A DNA stretch of 23,084 nucleotides from positions 1 to 23,084 of the forward strand of contig JAQUFX010000013.1 of the NCBI GenBank assembly GCA_028684435.1, given 5' to 3'. The DNA is from Bacilli bacterium (lineage in GTDB: Bacteria; Bacillota_I; Bacilli_A; RF39; UBA660). A program made the translations under genes and the position numbers. Within the stretch, counting starts at the first letter, position 1. Each line of letters starts with the position of its first letter. Below, one piece after another: positions 15,135-23,057 of this stretch. Under the pieces are notes generated by a model, which saw only the letters and a program-made list of their open reading frames with translations, did not search any database and was not told the DNA's origin.

Positions 15135-15142
15135 GTGATTAA

Positions 15143-16651
15143 ATGAAAATAAGCAATATATCAGGTATATTATTCTCTATTTTAATAGGATTGTTTATTT
15201 TTTTCGTGGGAATAGATGTTCAAAGTAATAGTGCACCTAATAAAATATATAAAGTATATTTAAATGGTGTTACGATTGGATTAATTAAATCTGAAAATGA
15301 GCTTATTAATTTAATTGATGATAAACAAAGCAAAATTAAATTAAAATATAAGGTTGATAAAGTGTATCCGCCTAAAGGACTAGAAATTAGAGAAGAATAT
15401 ACTTATTCAAACAAAATAAATACAGTTGAAGAAGTTTATAATATTATTCAAGATAAAGATCCATTTACTATTAGTGGATATACTGCAACAATCAAGTATC
15501 CTGAAGAAATAAATAAAAATGAAGGTGAAAATACCAATAAAAAGGAACCGGTTTATTTAAATTTATTAAGAAAAGAAGATTTTGAAGAAGGTTTTAAAAA
15601 TGTAATCAAAGCCTTTGTAGGATTAGAGGAATATGAATTATTTGCATTAGATGCTCAACCTGAGATTGCTGATGTTGGTTCAAAAATTGAAACCATATAT
15701 TGGGAAGAAAATATTACTATAAAAGAAAATTTAATTAATGTTAATTCATTTATTTTTGAAAATAAAGATGATATAAGTAAATATTTATTATTTGGAACTT
15801 TAGAGGAACAAGAACATTACATAATAAAAGAAGGAGATGATATTCCTACTATTTCTTATAACAATATGCTTAGTACTGAAGAATTTTTAGTAGCTAATCC
15901 AGAATTCCTTAATGAAAATATTCTATTAACACCAGGTCAAACTGTTAATATTGGATTAATTAAACCAGTAGTTACTGTTGTAGCTGAATTGCACGTTGTA
16001 GAAGATATTATAAATAGATATAAAACCGAGTATATTGATGATAAAGAATCATATTATGGAACTCAAAAAGTTACTCAAGAAGGGTCAGATGGTATTACTA
16101 GAGTTACTGAAAAAGTATTATATCGTAATGGAGAAATTCAGAATTTAGTAATAATTCATCACTTATCTCAAGAAATAACTCCAGTTGTTAATGAAGTCAT
16201 ATCAAGAGGTATAAGAAGTTATTCATATGGTGGATTTCAATATTATTCTAGTGGTACATGGCAATGGCCAACAGCTAATCCATGTATTATTACGAGTCCA
16301 TTCGGACCACGTTGGGGAAAAAATCATAATGGTATTGATATATCTGGAACCGGACATAGATCACCAATTTTCGCATCAAATGAAGGAGTCATAATTGTAA
16401 ATGAAAATCATTACAGTTATGGTTATTACACCGTAATAGATCATCAAAATGGATACATAACACTTTATGCTCACCTTGCAGAAAAGGGATTACATCCGGT
16501 TGGTAAAAGAGTCAAAAGAGGAGAAATAATTGGATTAATGGGAAATACGGGAAATTCTTATGGGACCCATTTACATTTTGAAATAATGAAAGATACAGTA
16601 TTTAGATATAGCAACCATTTAAATCCATGTAATTCAATATTTAAATGTTAA
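15143..16651 (+). CDS. Membrane-anchored M23 peptidoglycan endopeptidase with LysM and G5 domains
   Basis: 502 residues. Uncleaved anchor or signal at about 7-27, a ~200-residue region of unknown fold, a LysM-like module at about 224-271 (HYIIKEGDDIPTIS, ending TPGQTVNIG), a G5 domain at about 275-355, and a C-terminal M23 domain. The zinc and catalytic residues are in place: His395 and Asp399 (HNGID), His444 (LYAHLA) and His476-x-His478 (THLHFE). It should cut peptide cross-links in the wall. AGGTGATTAA precedes the ATG, eight bases after dnaB. In Bacilli this spot near walRKHIJ often encodes wall-hydrolysis functions controlled by WalR, but the walRK genes are not in view. Confidence 0.9.
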   Translation: MKISNISGILFSILIGLFIFFVGIDVQSNSAPNKIYKVYLNGVTIGLIKSENELINLIDDKQSKIKLKYKVDKVYPPKGLEIREEYTYSNKINTVEEVYNIIQDKDPFTISGYTATIKYPEEINKNEGENTNKKEPVYLNLLRKEDFEEGFKNVIKAFVGLEEYELFALDAQPEIADVGSKIETIYWEENITIKENLINVNSFIFENKDDISKYLLFGTLEEQEHYIIKEGDDIPTISYNNMLSTEEFLVANPEFLNENILLTPGQTVNIGLIKPVVTVVAELHVVEDIINRYKTEYIDDKESYYGTQKVTQEGSDGITRVTEKVLYRNGEIQNLVIIHHLSQEITPVVNEVISRGIRSYSYGGFQYYSSGTWQWPTANPCIITSPFGPRWGKNHNGIDISGTGHRSPIFASNEGVIIVNENHYSYGYYTVIDHQNGYITLYAHLAEKGLHPVGKRVKRGEIIGLMGNTGNSYGTHLHFEIMKDTVFRYSNHLNPCNSIFKC

Positions 16652-16660
16652 GGAGATATT

Positions 16661-17425
16661 ATGTTAATAAGTGTACTTGCAAGTGGTTCAAAAGGTAATA
16701 GTACTTTAATTAAAACCAAAGATTATAATATTTTAATAGATGCTGGAATGACGGTTAATTATTTAGAAAATAAACTTCGCCAAAATGAAGTTCTTCTCAA
16801 AGATATTGATTATATATTTATAACCCATACCCATATTGACCATATTTCAGCTTTAAATAATTTAGTAAAAAAATATCATCCTACTATCATTTTGACTGAT
16901 AAAATGCTTAATGATTTAGATTTTTTAAAAAAATATGAGCACATTTTAATATTAAATGATGATTTATATATAGATAATTTAATAATTGAAACTATTCCTA
17001 CAAGTCATGATTCTAGTGATGGTAAAGCATATATTATTACTGAAAAAGATAAATCAGTTGTAATATTAACTGATACCGGATATTTAAATCATAAGCATTT
17101 TACTAAATTAAAGAATAAAAATATTTATATTTTTGAAAGTAATTATGACCATGAAATGTTAATGTACGGAAAATATCCAAAATGGCTACAAAGAAGAATA
17201 AATGGTGATGAAGGACATTTATCTAATGATATGGCATCATTTTATCTATGCAAATTAATCGGACTTAATACCAAAAAAATAGTTCTGGCTCACCTTAGTG
17301 AAGAAAATAATACTGAAGAAACAGCTCTTGAATGTTTGACTAATAAATTAAAAGAAAACAATATTAATTTTAATGACATCATAGTTGCTAAACAAAAAGA
17401 AGCTACGGAGTTAATTAAGATATGA
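16661..17425 (+). CDS. walJ: MBL-fold metallohydrolase WalJ/YycJ
   Basis: 254 residues. Metallo-beta-lactamase fold with ASGSKGNSTLI at the start, THTHIDH (His56, His58, Asp60, His61), the third ligand region TSHDSSDGKAY, DTGY, and LAHLSEENN near the end, all as in YycJ. The family has 5'-to-3' exonuclease-type activity linked to DNA repair and to coordination of wall growth with division. It has AAGGAGAT before its ATG, nine bases after the peptidase. The TGA stop overlaps the rlmH start by four bases (ATGA), as in the conserved walJ-rlmH pair. Confidence 0.93.
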   Translation: MLISVLASGSKGNSTLIKTKDYNILIDAGMTVNYLENKLRQNEVLLKDIDYIFITHTHIDHISALNNLVKKYHPTIILTDKMLNDLDFLKKYEHILILNDDLYIDNLIIETIPTSHDSSDGKAYIITEKDKSVVILTDTGYLNHKHFTKLKNKNIYIFESNYDHEMLMYGKYPKWLQRRINGDEGHLSNDMASFYLCKLIGLNTKKIVLAHLSEENNTEETALECLTNKLKENNINFNDIIVAKQKEATELIKI

Positions 17426-17856
17426 TTAGAATAATAGCAGTTGGTAAAATTAAAGAGAATTATTTAAATAGTATGATAGAAGATTATTTAAAAAGAATAA
17501 TTAAATATTATAAATTAGAAATAATTGAAATTATTGATAATAATCCTACTTTAAAAGGTAAAAATATAATTAGTAAAATAAAAGATAAATCTTATAATGT
17601 TGTTTTAGCAATAGATGGTGAGCAATATGACTCATTAGAATTTGCTTCTTTTATTGAAAATACATTAATGAATAAAGCTAATATTAATTTTATTATAGGA
17701 GGTAGTAATGGTTTATCAGAAGAAGTATTAAAAATAGCTGATAAGCAAATTTCTTTTAGTAAAATGACATTTCCTCATGGTTTATTTAGGGCTATATTAT
17801 TAGAACAGATATATAGAAGTTTTAAAATAAAGAATAATGAAAGGTATCATAAGTAG
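17422..17856 (+). CDS. rlmH: 23S rRNA (pseudouridine1915-N3)-methyltransferase RlmH
   Basis: 144 residues, slightly shorter than the 155-159 of most homologues. SPOUT fold: start IIAVGKIKENYL, the SAM-binding knot FIIGGSNGLSEEV, and the conserved C-terminus SKMTFPHGLFRAILLEQIYR ending in RYHK, which reaches the active site of the dimer partner. Methylates the pseudouridine at 1915 in helix 69 of 23S rRNA on the whole ribosome. Its ATG lies within the walJ stop. The shortening is in the first half; the catalytic end is intact. Confidence 0.96.
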   Translation: MIRIIAVGKIKENYLNSMIEDYLKRIIKYYKLEIIEIIDNNPTLKGKNIISKIKDKSYNVVLAIDGEQYDSLEFASFIENTLMNKANINFIIGGSNGLSEEVLKIADKQISFSKMTFPHGLFRAILLEQIYRSFKIKNNERYHK

Positions 17857-17857
17857 T

Positions 17858-18283
17858 ATGAAAGAATATGCATTAGTAGTAGGAACGGCGTTTATAAAAG
17901 AAGGAGCTTTATTAATATCTATGTCAGAAAGAAGTTCTAAAAAAGGTAAATTTACATTAATAGGAGGCTTTGTTGATGAAGGAGAAACTATTAAAGAAGC
18001 TGCTAGAAGAGAATGCCAAGAAGAAATTGGACAAGGCTTTGATATTAAGGAAGAAGAATTATTAATAATCAAAACATATAGGGAACCTGCTTTATCGGAT
18101 CCTAATTTATTAATTGAAATGAATTTATTATTGGCATTAAAAGAAATTAATGTTGAATTAGTTCCAAATGATGAAATATTAGAATATAGATGGTTTAAAC
18201 TAGGAGATGATGAATCAATATTATCAACTGCTGTAAAAGACCATTTTATTCCTTGGGCCGTAGAAAATAATGTTATGTATTAG
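17858..18283 (+). CDS. Nudix hydrolase
   Basis: About 141 residues. The Nudix box is complete over residues 37-59: G-x5-E-x7-RE-x-x-EE-x-G reads GFVDEGETIKEAARRECQEE then IG; only the last hydrophobic position is Gln. It binds Mg and cleaves a nucleoside diphosphate linked to another group; the substrate cannot be read from sequence. There is no NudC zinc motif. Two starts are possible: ATG 17837, inside rlmH, or ATG 17858, one base after its stop. I prefer 17858 because MKEYALVVG begins the fold directly, with GAAAGG some 13 bases upstream, though that spacing is long. It follows rlmH in the same transcript. Confidence 0.88.
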   Translation: MKEYALVVGTAFIKEGALLISMSERSSKKGKFTLIGGFVDEGETIKEAARRECQEEIGQGFDIKEEELLIIKTYREPALSDPNLLIEMNLLLALKEINVELVPNDEILEYRWFKLGDDESILSTAVKDHFIPWAVENNVMY

Positions 18284-18290
18284 GAATAAT

Positions 18291-18950
18291 ATGATAGGAA
18301 ATGATTGGGACTATATACTAGATTCTTATTTTAAATCCCCTATATTTAAAAAACTTTTAAAGACAGTTAATAATGAATATAAAAATAAAATAGTTTATCC
18401 TTTAGAAGAAGACATTTTTAATGCATTAATGTTAACTCCTTTTAATAATGTTAAAGTTGTTATTTTAGGTCAAGATCCTTATCATGGCGATGGTGAAGCT
18501 CATGGCTTAGCTTTTTCGGTTAAATCAGGAATAAAAATACCTCCATCTTTAAAAAATATATTTAAAGAATTACAAAATGATTTAAATATAAAACCTCCCT
18601 TAAATGGCGATTTAACTTTATGGGGTAAAGAAGGAGTATTATTATTAAATACTTGTTTAACAGTTATAAAAGATAAACCAAATAGTCATCAAAATATAGG
18701 TTGGGATAAATTAACTAATTTAATAATTGAAAAATTAAATGATAAAGAATCTCCAGTAGTATTTATACTATGGGGAAATTTTGCTAAAAGTAAAAAAGAA
18801 CTTATTACTAATTCTAATCATTTATTACTAGAATCATCTCATCCTTCACCATTTAGTGTAAATAGAGATTTTTTCGGAAGTAAACCATTTTCTAAAACCA
18901 ATGAATTTTTAATAAAAAATAATTTAAAACCAATAAATTGGGAAATATAA
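18291..18950 (+). CDS. ung: Uracil-DNA glycosylase (family 1)
   Basis: 219 residues, normal for the family. Water-activating loop GQDPYHG with catalytic Asp62, Pro-rich loop IPPSLKNIFKEL, uracil-recognition strand LLLNTCLTV, and the Leu-intercalation loop HPSPFS with His184. Removes uracil from DNA and begins base-excision repair; SSB's DDDLPF tip, encoded 5 kb upstream, is a known partner motif. An ATG at 18270 in the same frame would overlap the Nudix gene; I use 18291 because TTAGGA sits five bases before it and the family begins near this point. Last gene of the rplI-dnaB series, converging with lemA ten bases away. Confidence 0.96.
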   Translation: MIGNDWDYILDSYFKSPIFKKLLKTVNNEYKNKIVYPLEEDIFNALMLTPFNNVKVVILGQDPYHGDGEAHGLAFSVKSGIKIPPSLKNIFKELQNDLNIKPPLNGDLTLWGKEGVLLLNTCLTVIKDKPNSHQNIGWDKLTNLIIEKLNDKESPVVFILWGNFAKSKKELITNSNHLLLESSHPSPFSVNRDFFGSKPFSKTNEFLIKNNLKPINWEI

Positions 18951-18960
18951 AAAGACCTCA

Positions 18961-19509
18961 TTATAATTTGAAGTCTTCTTTATTATTATCATAGAGATCT
19001 TTACCATCGAAATAAGCAAGAGGTTCTAGATGATGGATTTTAGCTAAAATATTCGATGGAAATTTTTTAATTAATTTATTTAATAAACTAGTATATCTAT
19101 TATAGAAGTTTTTAGTAGCTTCTAATCGTTCATTTAATTTAAATACCTCTTCATATTCATGATTGAAATTTTCATCTTCTTCTAATTTAAGATGATCAAG
19201 TAACATTTGCTCAATAAGTTTATTTGTAACTGATAATTTTCTTTCAAAATCAAAACTAGATATATTTTGGTCTTTAAGATTATTTAAATCATCAAAGGCT
19301 TTTTTATCAATACCTGTTTTTTCAATAATGATTTTTTTAATTGTAATTAAACTATCATATTTCTTACGTAATAAATCATCAATGACACTTTCAGCTTCAT
19401 TTATTTTTATTTTATAAGCTTGCAAGTTATTGTATAAAATTATATAAATTATAATAATTACTCCTATTAAAACAACAAATGTTAAAAAAAATGTTAATAC
19501 TTCATTCAT
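18961..19509 (-). CDS. lemA: LemA family membrane protein
   Basis: 182 residues. One N-terminal membrane helix (about 5-27), then a long helical bundle. The family landmarks are there: YNNLQAYKIKINEAESVIDDLLRKKYDSL after the membrane helix, NFYNRYTSLLNKLIKKFPSNILA near 135-157, and LEPLAYF close to the end. The role of LemA proteins is not established; in other bacteria they are linked to envelope stress and often lie by HtpX-type proteases, which are not here. An extended -10 (TGCTATAAT read on the minus strand, 19533-19525) lies just upstream, so the mRNA leader may be only about nine bases and begin with the GGTGA ribosome binding site. Convergent with ung. Confidence 0.85.
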   Translation of the reverse strand: MNEVLTFFLTFVVLIGVIIIIYIILYNNLQAYKIKINEAESVIDDLLRKKYDSLITIKKIIIEKTGIDKKAFDDLNNLKDQNISSFDFERKLSVTNKLIEQMLLDHLKLEEDENFNHEYEEVFKLNERLEATKNFYNRYTSLLNKLIKKFPSNILAKIHHLEPLAYFDGKDLYDNNKEDFKL

Positions 19510-19524
19510 ATTTTCACCAAATTA

Positions 19525-19533
19525 ATTATAGCA
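19525..19533 (-). promoter_or_regulatory. Extended -10 promoter of lemA
   Basis: Read on the minus strand it is TGCTATAAT. The expected start near 19518 leaves a leader of about nine bases, GGTGAAAAT, before the ATG. No good -35 is visible, so read-through from the gerQ-like gene 44 bases upstream is also possible. Confidence 0.5.
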
Positions 19534-19553
19534 TAGCTTATTAATATATGGTA

Positions 19554-19835
19554 TTAATTTATTTTTTCTTCAAATTCAATATAACTAATATTAATAATTG
19601 GTAGTAAATACCATGCTCCTGATTTAGGATCGCTTATAATTAAAAAGTTATTATTAATTCCTTCAATTATGCCTGAAAGCATTCTGTCTCGCCATTCTTT
19701 TGAATAAGAAAAAGTAGCATATATTTTGACTTTTTTGCCAACATTTTTTTTAAATAAGATATTATTATCTTCAACATGTTCATTATATTCTAATTTATTA
19801 GGGAAATTAGAATTTTTAAAATAAGTACCGTTCAT
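19554..19835 (-). CDS. GerQ-like protein (spore-coat/germination family C-terminal domain)
   Basis: 93 residues. Residues ~30-93 (NVGKKVKIYATFSYSKEW, SGIIEGINNNFLIISDP, SGAWYLLPIINISYIEFEE) follow closely the pattern I know from the C-terminal domain of Bacillus GerQ/YwdL: GK-x-V-x-x-Y-x-TF, EW, G-x-IE, IIISDP-x-(S/T)G, YLL-x-x-x-x-x-Y-x-x-FEE. The Gln-rich N-terminal part of Bacillus GerQ, with its cross-linked Lys, is missing; instead there are ~28 residues of unrelated sequence. In Bacillus GerQ is a coat protein needed for the cortex lytic enzyme CwlJ. ung lies nearby, as in B. subtilis. AGGGTGATG is right before the ATG on the minus strand. A non-spore role for this fold is possible. Confidence 0.7.
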   Translation of the reverse strand: MNGTYFKNSNFPNKLEYNEHVEDNNILFKKNVGKKVKIYATFSYSKEWRDRMLSGIIEGINNNFLIISDPKSGAWYLLPIINISYIEFEEKIN

Positions 19836-19886
19836 AACATCACCCTAATATAGAGTATGTTTAATTATATATTTTATAACTAAACA

Positions 19887-19915
19887 TTGATTTTTAGGAG
19901 GAAAAAAGGTATACT
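19887..19915 (+). promoter_or_regulatory. Promoter of lysS
   Basis: TTGATT (19887-19892), a 17-base spacer and TATACT (19910-19915). Transcription would start near 19922. This puts the tempting AGGAGG at 19896-19901 inside the spacer and out of the mRNA, and it rules out the ATG at 19921 as start. Confidence 0.6.
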
Positions 19916-19938
19916 ACACTATGAAAGAAGGTTATATT

Positions 19939-21417
19939 ATGCGTGAATTTAATGATCAAGAAATTGTTAGAAGAGAAAAGATGATAGCTTTAAAAGAAAA
20001 AGGCATTAATCCTTTCGGACAAAAATTTAATGTAACAGCTGATTCAAAAAAAATAAAAGATAAATACAATGATTACGATAAAGACACTTTACATAATATT
20101 AATGAAGAAGTTATTATAGCTGGAAGAATAATATCTAAAAGAAGAACTGGTAAAGCAGGATTTATGCATATCTTAGATAAATATGGCCAAATACAAATTT
20201 ATATTAATCAAAGTAATGTTGGAGAAGAAAATTATGAATTATACAAAGATAGCGATTTAGGAGATATTATTGGGATTGAAGGAATAGTATGCCGAACTAA
20301 TACTGGAGAATTGTCAGTAAGTGCTAATAAGTATATTCATTTAACAAAAGCTTTAAGGCCTTTACCAGAAAAATATCATGGTTTAACAGATGTAGAAGAA
20401 AGATATCGTCGTAGATATGTTGATTTAATTATGAATGAAGAAGCAAGGAATGTTGCTTTTATGAGACCGAAAATAATTAGAAAAATCCAAAGTTTTTTAG
20501 ATGAAAAAGGATATGTTGAAGTAGAAACTCCTGTATTAGGAACTATTCTAGGAGGAGCTTCTGCAAGACCTTTTGCAACGCATCATAATACATTAGATAT
20601 TGATATGTATTTAAGAATTGCAACTGAATTACCTTTAAAAAGATTAATAGTAGGTGGAATGGATGCTGTTTATGAAATAGGTCGTATCTTTAGGAATGAA
20701 GGTATGGATAAGGCCCATAATCCTGAATTTACAATGATTGAATTATATAAAGCATACTCAGATATGGAAGGCATGATGGATTTAACGGAAGAATTGTTTA
20801 AAACAATTGCTAAAGATATATATAATGAATATAAATATATATGGAAAGATAAAGAAATTGATTTAGAACCTAAATTTAAAAGAACTCATATGGTCGATTT
20901 AATTAACGAAAAAACGGGTATTAATTTTTTTGATGATATGTCATTTGAAAAGGCTAGTAAATTAGCCCAAGAACATAATATTGAGTTAGAAGAACATTTT
21001 GGTTATGGACATATTGTTAATGCTTTTTTTGAAAAATATGTTGAGCCTACTATCATGAATCCTACATTTGTATATGGTCATCCGATTGAAATAAGTCCTT
21101 TAGCTAGTAAAAGTAAAGATCAAAGATGGACTGAAAGATTCGAATTATTTATCGGAGGATCTGAATTTGCTAATGCTTTTACGGAATTGAATGATCCTAT
21201 CGATCAATATGAAAGATTTGAATCTCAATTAAAGGAAAAAGAACTTGGAAATGATGAAGCAAATGAAATGGATTTAGATTATATTGAAGCTCTTGAATAT
21301 GGTATGCCACCATCTGGGGGTTTAGGTATTGGAGTTGACAGAATGATAATGTTATTTACAAATTCAGATACTATAAGAGAAGTAATATTATTTCCGACTA
21401 TGAAATTAAAAAACTAA
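19939..21417 (+). CDS. lysS: Lysyl-tRNA synthetase, class II
   Basis: 492 residues. N-terminal OB-fold anticodon-binding domain (about 40-150, with IIAGRIISKRRTGKAGFMHI), then the class II core: motif 1 near FLDEKGYVEVETPVL, the signature GGASARPFATHHNTLD and YLRIATELPLKRLIVGG, motif 2 YEIGRIFRNEGMDKAHNPEF, and motif 3 GLGIGVDRMIMLFTNS near the C-terminus. Charges tRNA(Lys) in the cytoplasm. Upstream ATG 19921 is in frame, but it lies at the predicted transcription start, while ATG 19939 has AAGAAGG seven bases upstream within the short leader; I use 19939. A strong terminator overlaps the stop, so the gene is a single unit. Confidence 0.97.
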   Translation: MREFNDQEIVRREKMIALKEKGINPFGQKFNVTADSKKIKDKYNDYDKDTLHNINEEVIIAGRIISKRRTGKAGFMHILDKYGQIQIYINQSNVGEENYELYKDSDLGDIIGIEGIVCRTNTGELSVSANKYIHLTKALRPLPEKYHGLTDVEERYRRRYVDLIMNEEARNVAFMRPKIIRKIQSFLDEKGYVEVETPVLGTILGGASARPFATHHNTLDIDMYLRIATELPLKRLIVGGMDAVYEIGRIFRNEGMDKAHNPEFTMIELYKAYSDMEGMMDLTEELFKTIAKDIYNEYKYIWKDKEIDLEPKFKRTHMVDLINEKTGINFFDDMSFEKASKLAQEHNIELEEHFGYGHIVNAFFEKYVEPTIMNPTFVYGHPIEISPLASKSKDQRWTERFELFIGGSEFANAFTELNDPIDQYERFESQLKEKELGNDEANEMDLDYIEALEYGMPPSGGLGIGVDRMIMLFTNSDTIREVILFPTMKLKN

Positions 21418-21441
21418 AATTTGAGAATTTTAGTTTTTTTT
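21410..21441 (+). terminator. Intrinsic terminator of lysS
   Basis: Twelve-base stem AAAACTAAAATT (21410-21421) with AATTTTAGTTTT (21426-21437), loop TGAG, and T residues to 21441. The TAA stop of lysS lies inside the left arm. Confidence 0.85.
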
Positions 21442-21481
21442 GTTCAAAATATGCAAAAAAATAATGGAATTATATATTTTA

Positions 21482-21490
21482 TGATATAAT
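21482..21490 (+). promoter_or_regulatory. Extended -10 promoter of the transporter gene
   Basis: TGATATAAT, an extended -10 with no clear -35. A strong ribosome binding site AGAGGAGG (21498-21505) follows, five bases before the ATG at 21511. Confidence 0.55.
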
Positions 21491-21510
21491 TATTCTTAGA
21501 GGAGGATAAA

Positions 21511-22917
21511 ATGAAAAAGTTTTGGGAAAAGCATGATTTGTTAAAAGTAACTGGAATTATGATTATCATTACGGTAATAATGACTTGGATAGTAAAGCAA
21601 AGTAATTGGAATGGAACAGAACTTGCTTTAGGAGAAATTACTAGAGTAGGTATCTTTGATTTTTTCACTTATGGTTTACTAGGAATGTTTTATTTTACTG
21701 TACTTGTTACATTTATTTTCGTTGTAGGTGGATTTTATCAAGTATTAGCAAAAACATCTGGTTATCATAATTTAACAAATTTTATTGCTAAAAAATCTAA
21801 AGGAAAGGAAATATTATTTGTATTAATAGTTTCATTTATAATTGCAGCATTATCTGCAGTGTTAAATGAATATTATATATTGTTAGCATTTATACCATTT
21901 ATTCTTTCAATAATGTCTAAAATGAAACTAGATAAAATAACCTGTTTTGTTACTACATTTGGTTCTATCTTAATTGGTTTTATTGGATCAATATATAGTA
22001 CTAAAATAGCTGGAATAAATAATGGAATATTTAGTTTAGAGTATAATGATTTCATTTGGTTTAAGTTATGTTTATTTGGTATTAGTTATATTTTGTTTAA
22101 TACATTTACTGTATTACATATAAAGAAAAAACTAAAATCAAAAAAAGATGAAGCTATAAATGAATTATTTGAAGATGAAAATGCTACTAAGAAAGCCAAT
22201 GGAAAAACATGGCCAATGGCAGTGATTTTCGGGCTATTTGTATTAATTGCAATTTTAGCTTACTTACCATGGGCAGATGCCTTTAATGTATCAATCTTTA
22301 ATGATATGACTAAAAGCATTAAAGAATATGAATTATTTGGAGCTCCTGTATTTGGTTATTTATTAGGCAATGTTGAAGCATTTGGTAATTGGGATTTATT
22401 TGGTATTCAAATATTAATGTTAATTACAACTTTAATTGTAAAATGGACTTATAAAATTAATTTAAGTGATTTCTTTACTTCATTTGGAGAAGGATTTGCT
22501 AAAGTTGGTAAATTAGTTGTCGTACTATTAGCAGCTTTCTTAATATTAGAATTTGCTGTAATGTTCCCAGTTATACCAACCATAGTTGATTGGATAATGA
22601 ATATATCAAGTAGTTTTAATGTATTCTTAGGCACTATAAGTGGTTTATTTGCATCAATGTTTACTACTGAATATCAATATACAGCTAACTTAATAGGTTC
22701 ATACTTATCTGGTACTTATACTGATGTAGCTAAACAAATTTCAATAATGATGCAATCTACATTTGGAATAGCAGCTTTAATTGCTCCATCTTCAGCTATA
22801 TTGCTAGTAGGATTATCATACTTAGGAATTAGTTATAAAGATTGGTTCAAATATATTTGGAAATTCCTTGTGGGAATGATTGTAGTAAATATTATATTAA
22901 TGTTTATAATATTATAA
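21511..22917 (+). CDS. Multi-pass membrane transporter, YfcC/DcuC-like (ion transporter superfamily)
   Basis: 468 residues with about eleven or twelve hydrophobic helices and a short charged cytoplasmic loop at about 207-235 (KKKLKSKKDEAINELFEDEN). Features fitting the YfcC/DcuC group: GGFYQVLAKTSGY after the second helix, a helical hairpin LSAVLNEYYILLAFIPFILSIM, and a second-half repeat with MFPVIPTIVDWI and APSSAILLVGLSYLGISYKDWFKYIWKF. This group moves dicarboxylates, amino acids or peptides with cations; the substrate is not readable here. No neighbour helps, since lysS ends in a terminator and another terminator follows. Assignment is by overall look, not by a firm motif. Confidence 0.55.
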   Translation: MKKFWEKHDLLKVTGIMIIITVIMTWIVKQSNWNGTELALGEITRVGIFDFFTYGLLGMFYFTVLVTFIFVVGGFYQVLAKTSGYHNLTNFIAKKSKGKEILFVLIVSFIIAALSAVLNEYYILLAFIPFILSIMSKMKLDKITCFVTTFGSILIGFIGSIYSTKIAGINNGIFSLEYNDFIWFKLCLFGISYILFNTFTVLHIKKKLKSKKDEAINELFEDENATKKANGKTWPMAVIFGLFVLIAILAYLPWADAFNVSIFNDMTKSIKEYELFGAPVFGYLLGNVEAFGNWDLFGIQILMLITTLIVKWTYKINLSDFFTSFGEGFAKVGKLVVVLLAAFLILEFAVMFPVIPTIVDWIMNISSSFNVFLGTISGLFASMFTTEYQYTANLIGSYLSGTYTDVAKQISIMMQSTFGIAALIAPSSAILLVGLSYLGISYKDWFKYIWKFLVGMIVVNIILMFIIL

Positions 22918-22930
22918 AAAAATTAAAATT

Positions 22931-22953
22931 ATCTGCTAATAGCAGATTTTTTT
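22931..22953 (+). terminator. Intrinsic terminator after the transporter gene
   Basis: ATCTGC (22931-22936) pairs with GCAGAT (22942-22947) around TAATA, followed by T residues to 22953. It starts 13 bases after the stop codon. Confidence 0.85.
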
Positions 22954-23005
22954 ATTTTATGTCAATAACTTTTGAAAATGTCTCAAAATAATCAAATTAT
23001 TAACG

Positions 23006-23057
23006 GGAAATTTATTCCAATTTCCTTTTGACAAATTCAATTTATTTGATTTATATC
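23006..23057 (+). promoter_or_regulatory. Promoter for a gene beyond the window, with upstream inverted repeat
   Basis: TTGACA (23028-23033) is a perfect -35; TTATAT or TATATC at 23051-23057 fits as -10 with a 17-18-base spacer. Just upstream GGAAATT (23006-23012) and AATTTCC (23019-23025) form a 7-base inverted repeat that could be a regulator site. No coding frame is apparent from 22954 to the window end. Confidence 0.5.

Noticed and set aside
18952..18977. Bidirectional terminator between ung and lemA
   Set aside because: Only AAGAC/GTCTT pairs, around 16 bases, and it lies largely inside lemA.
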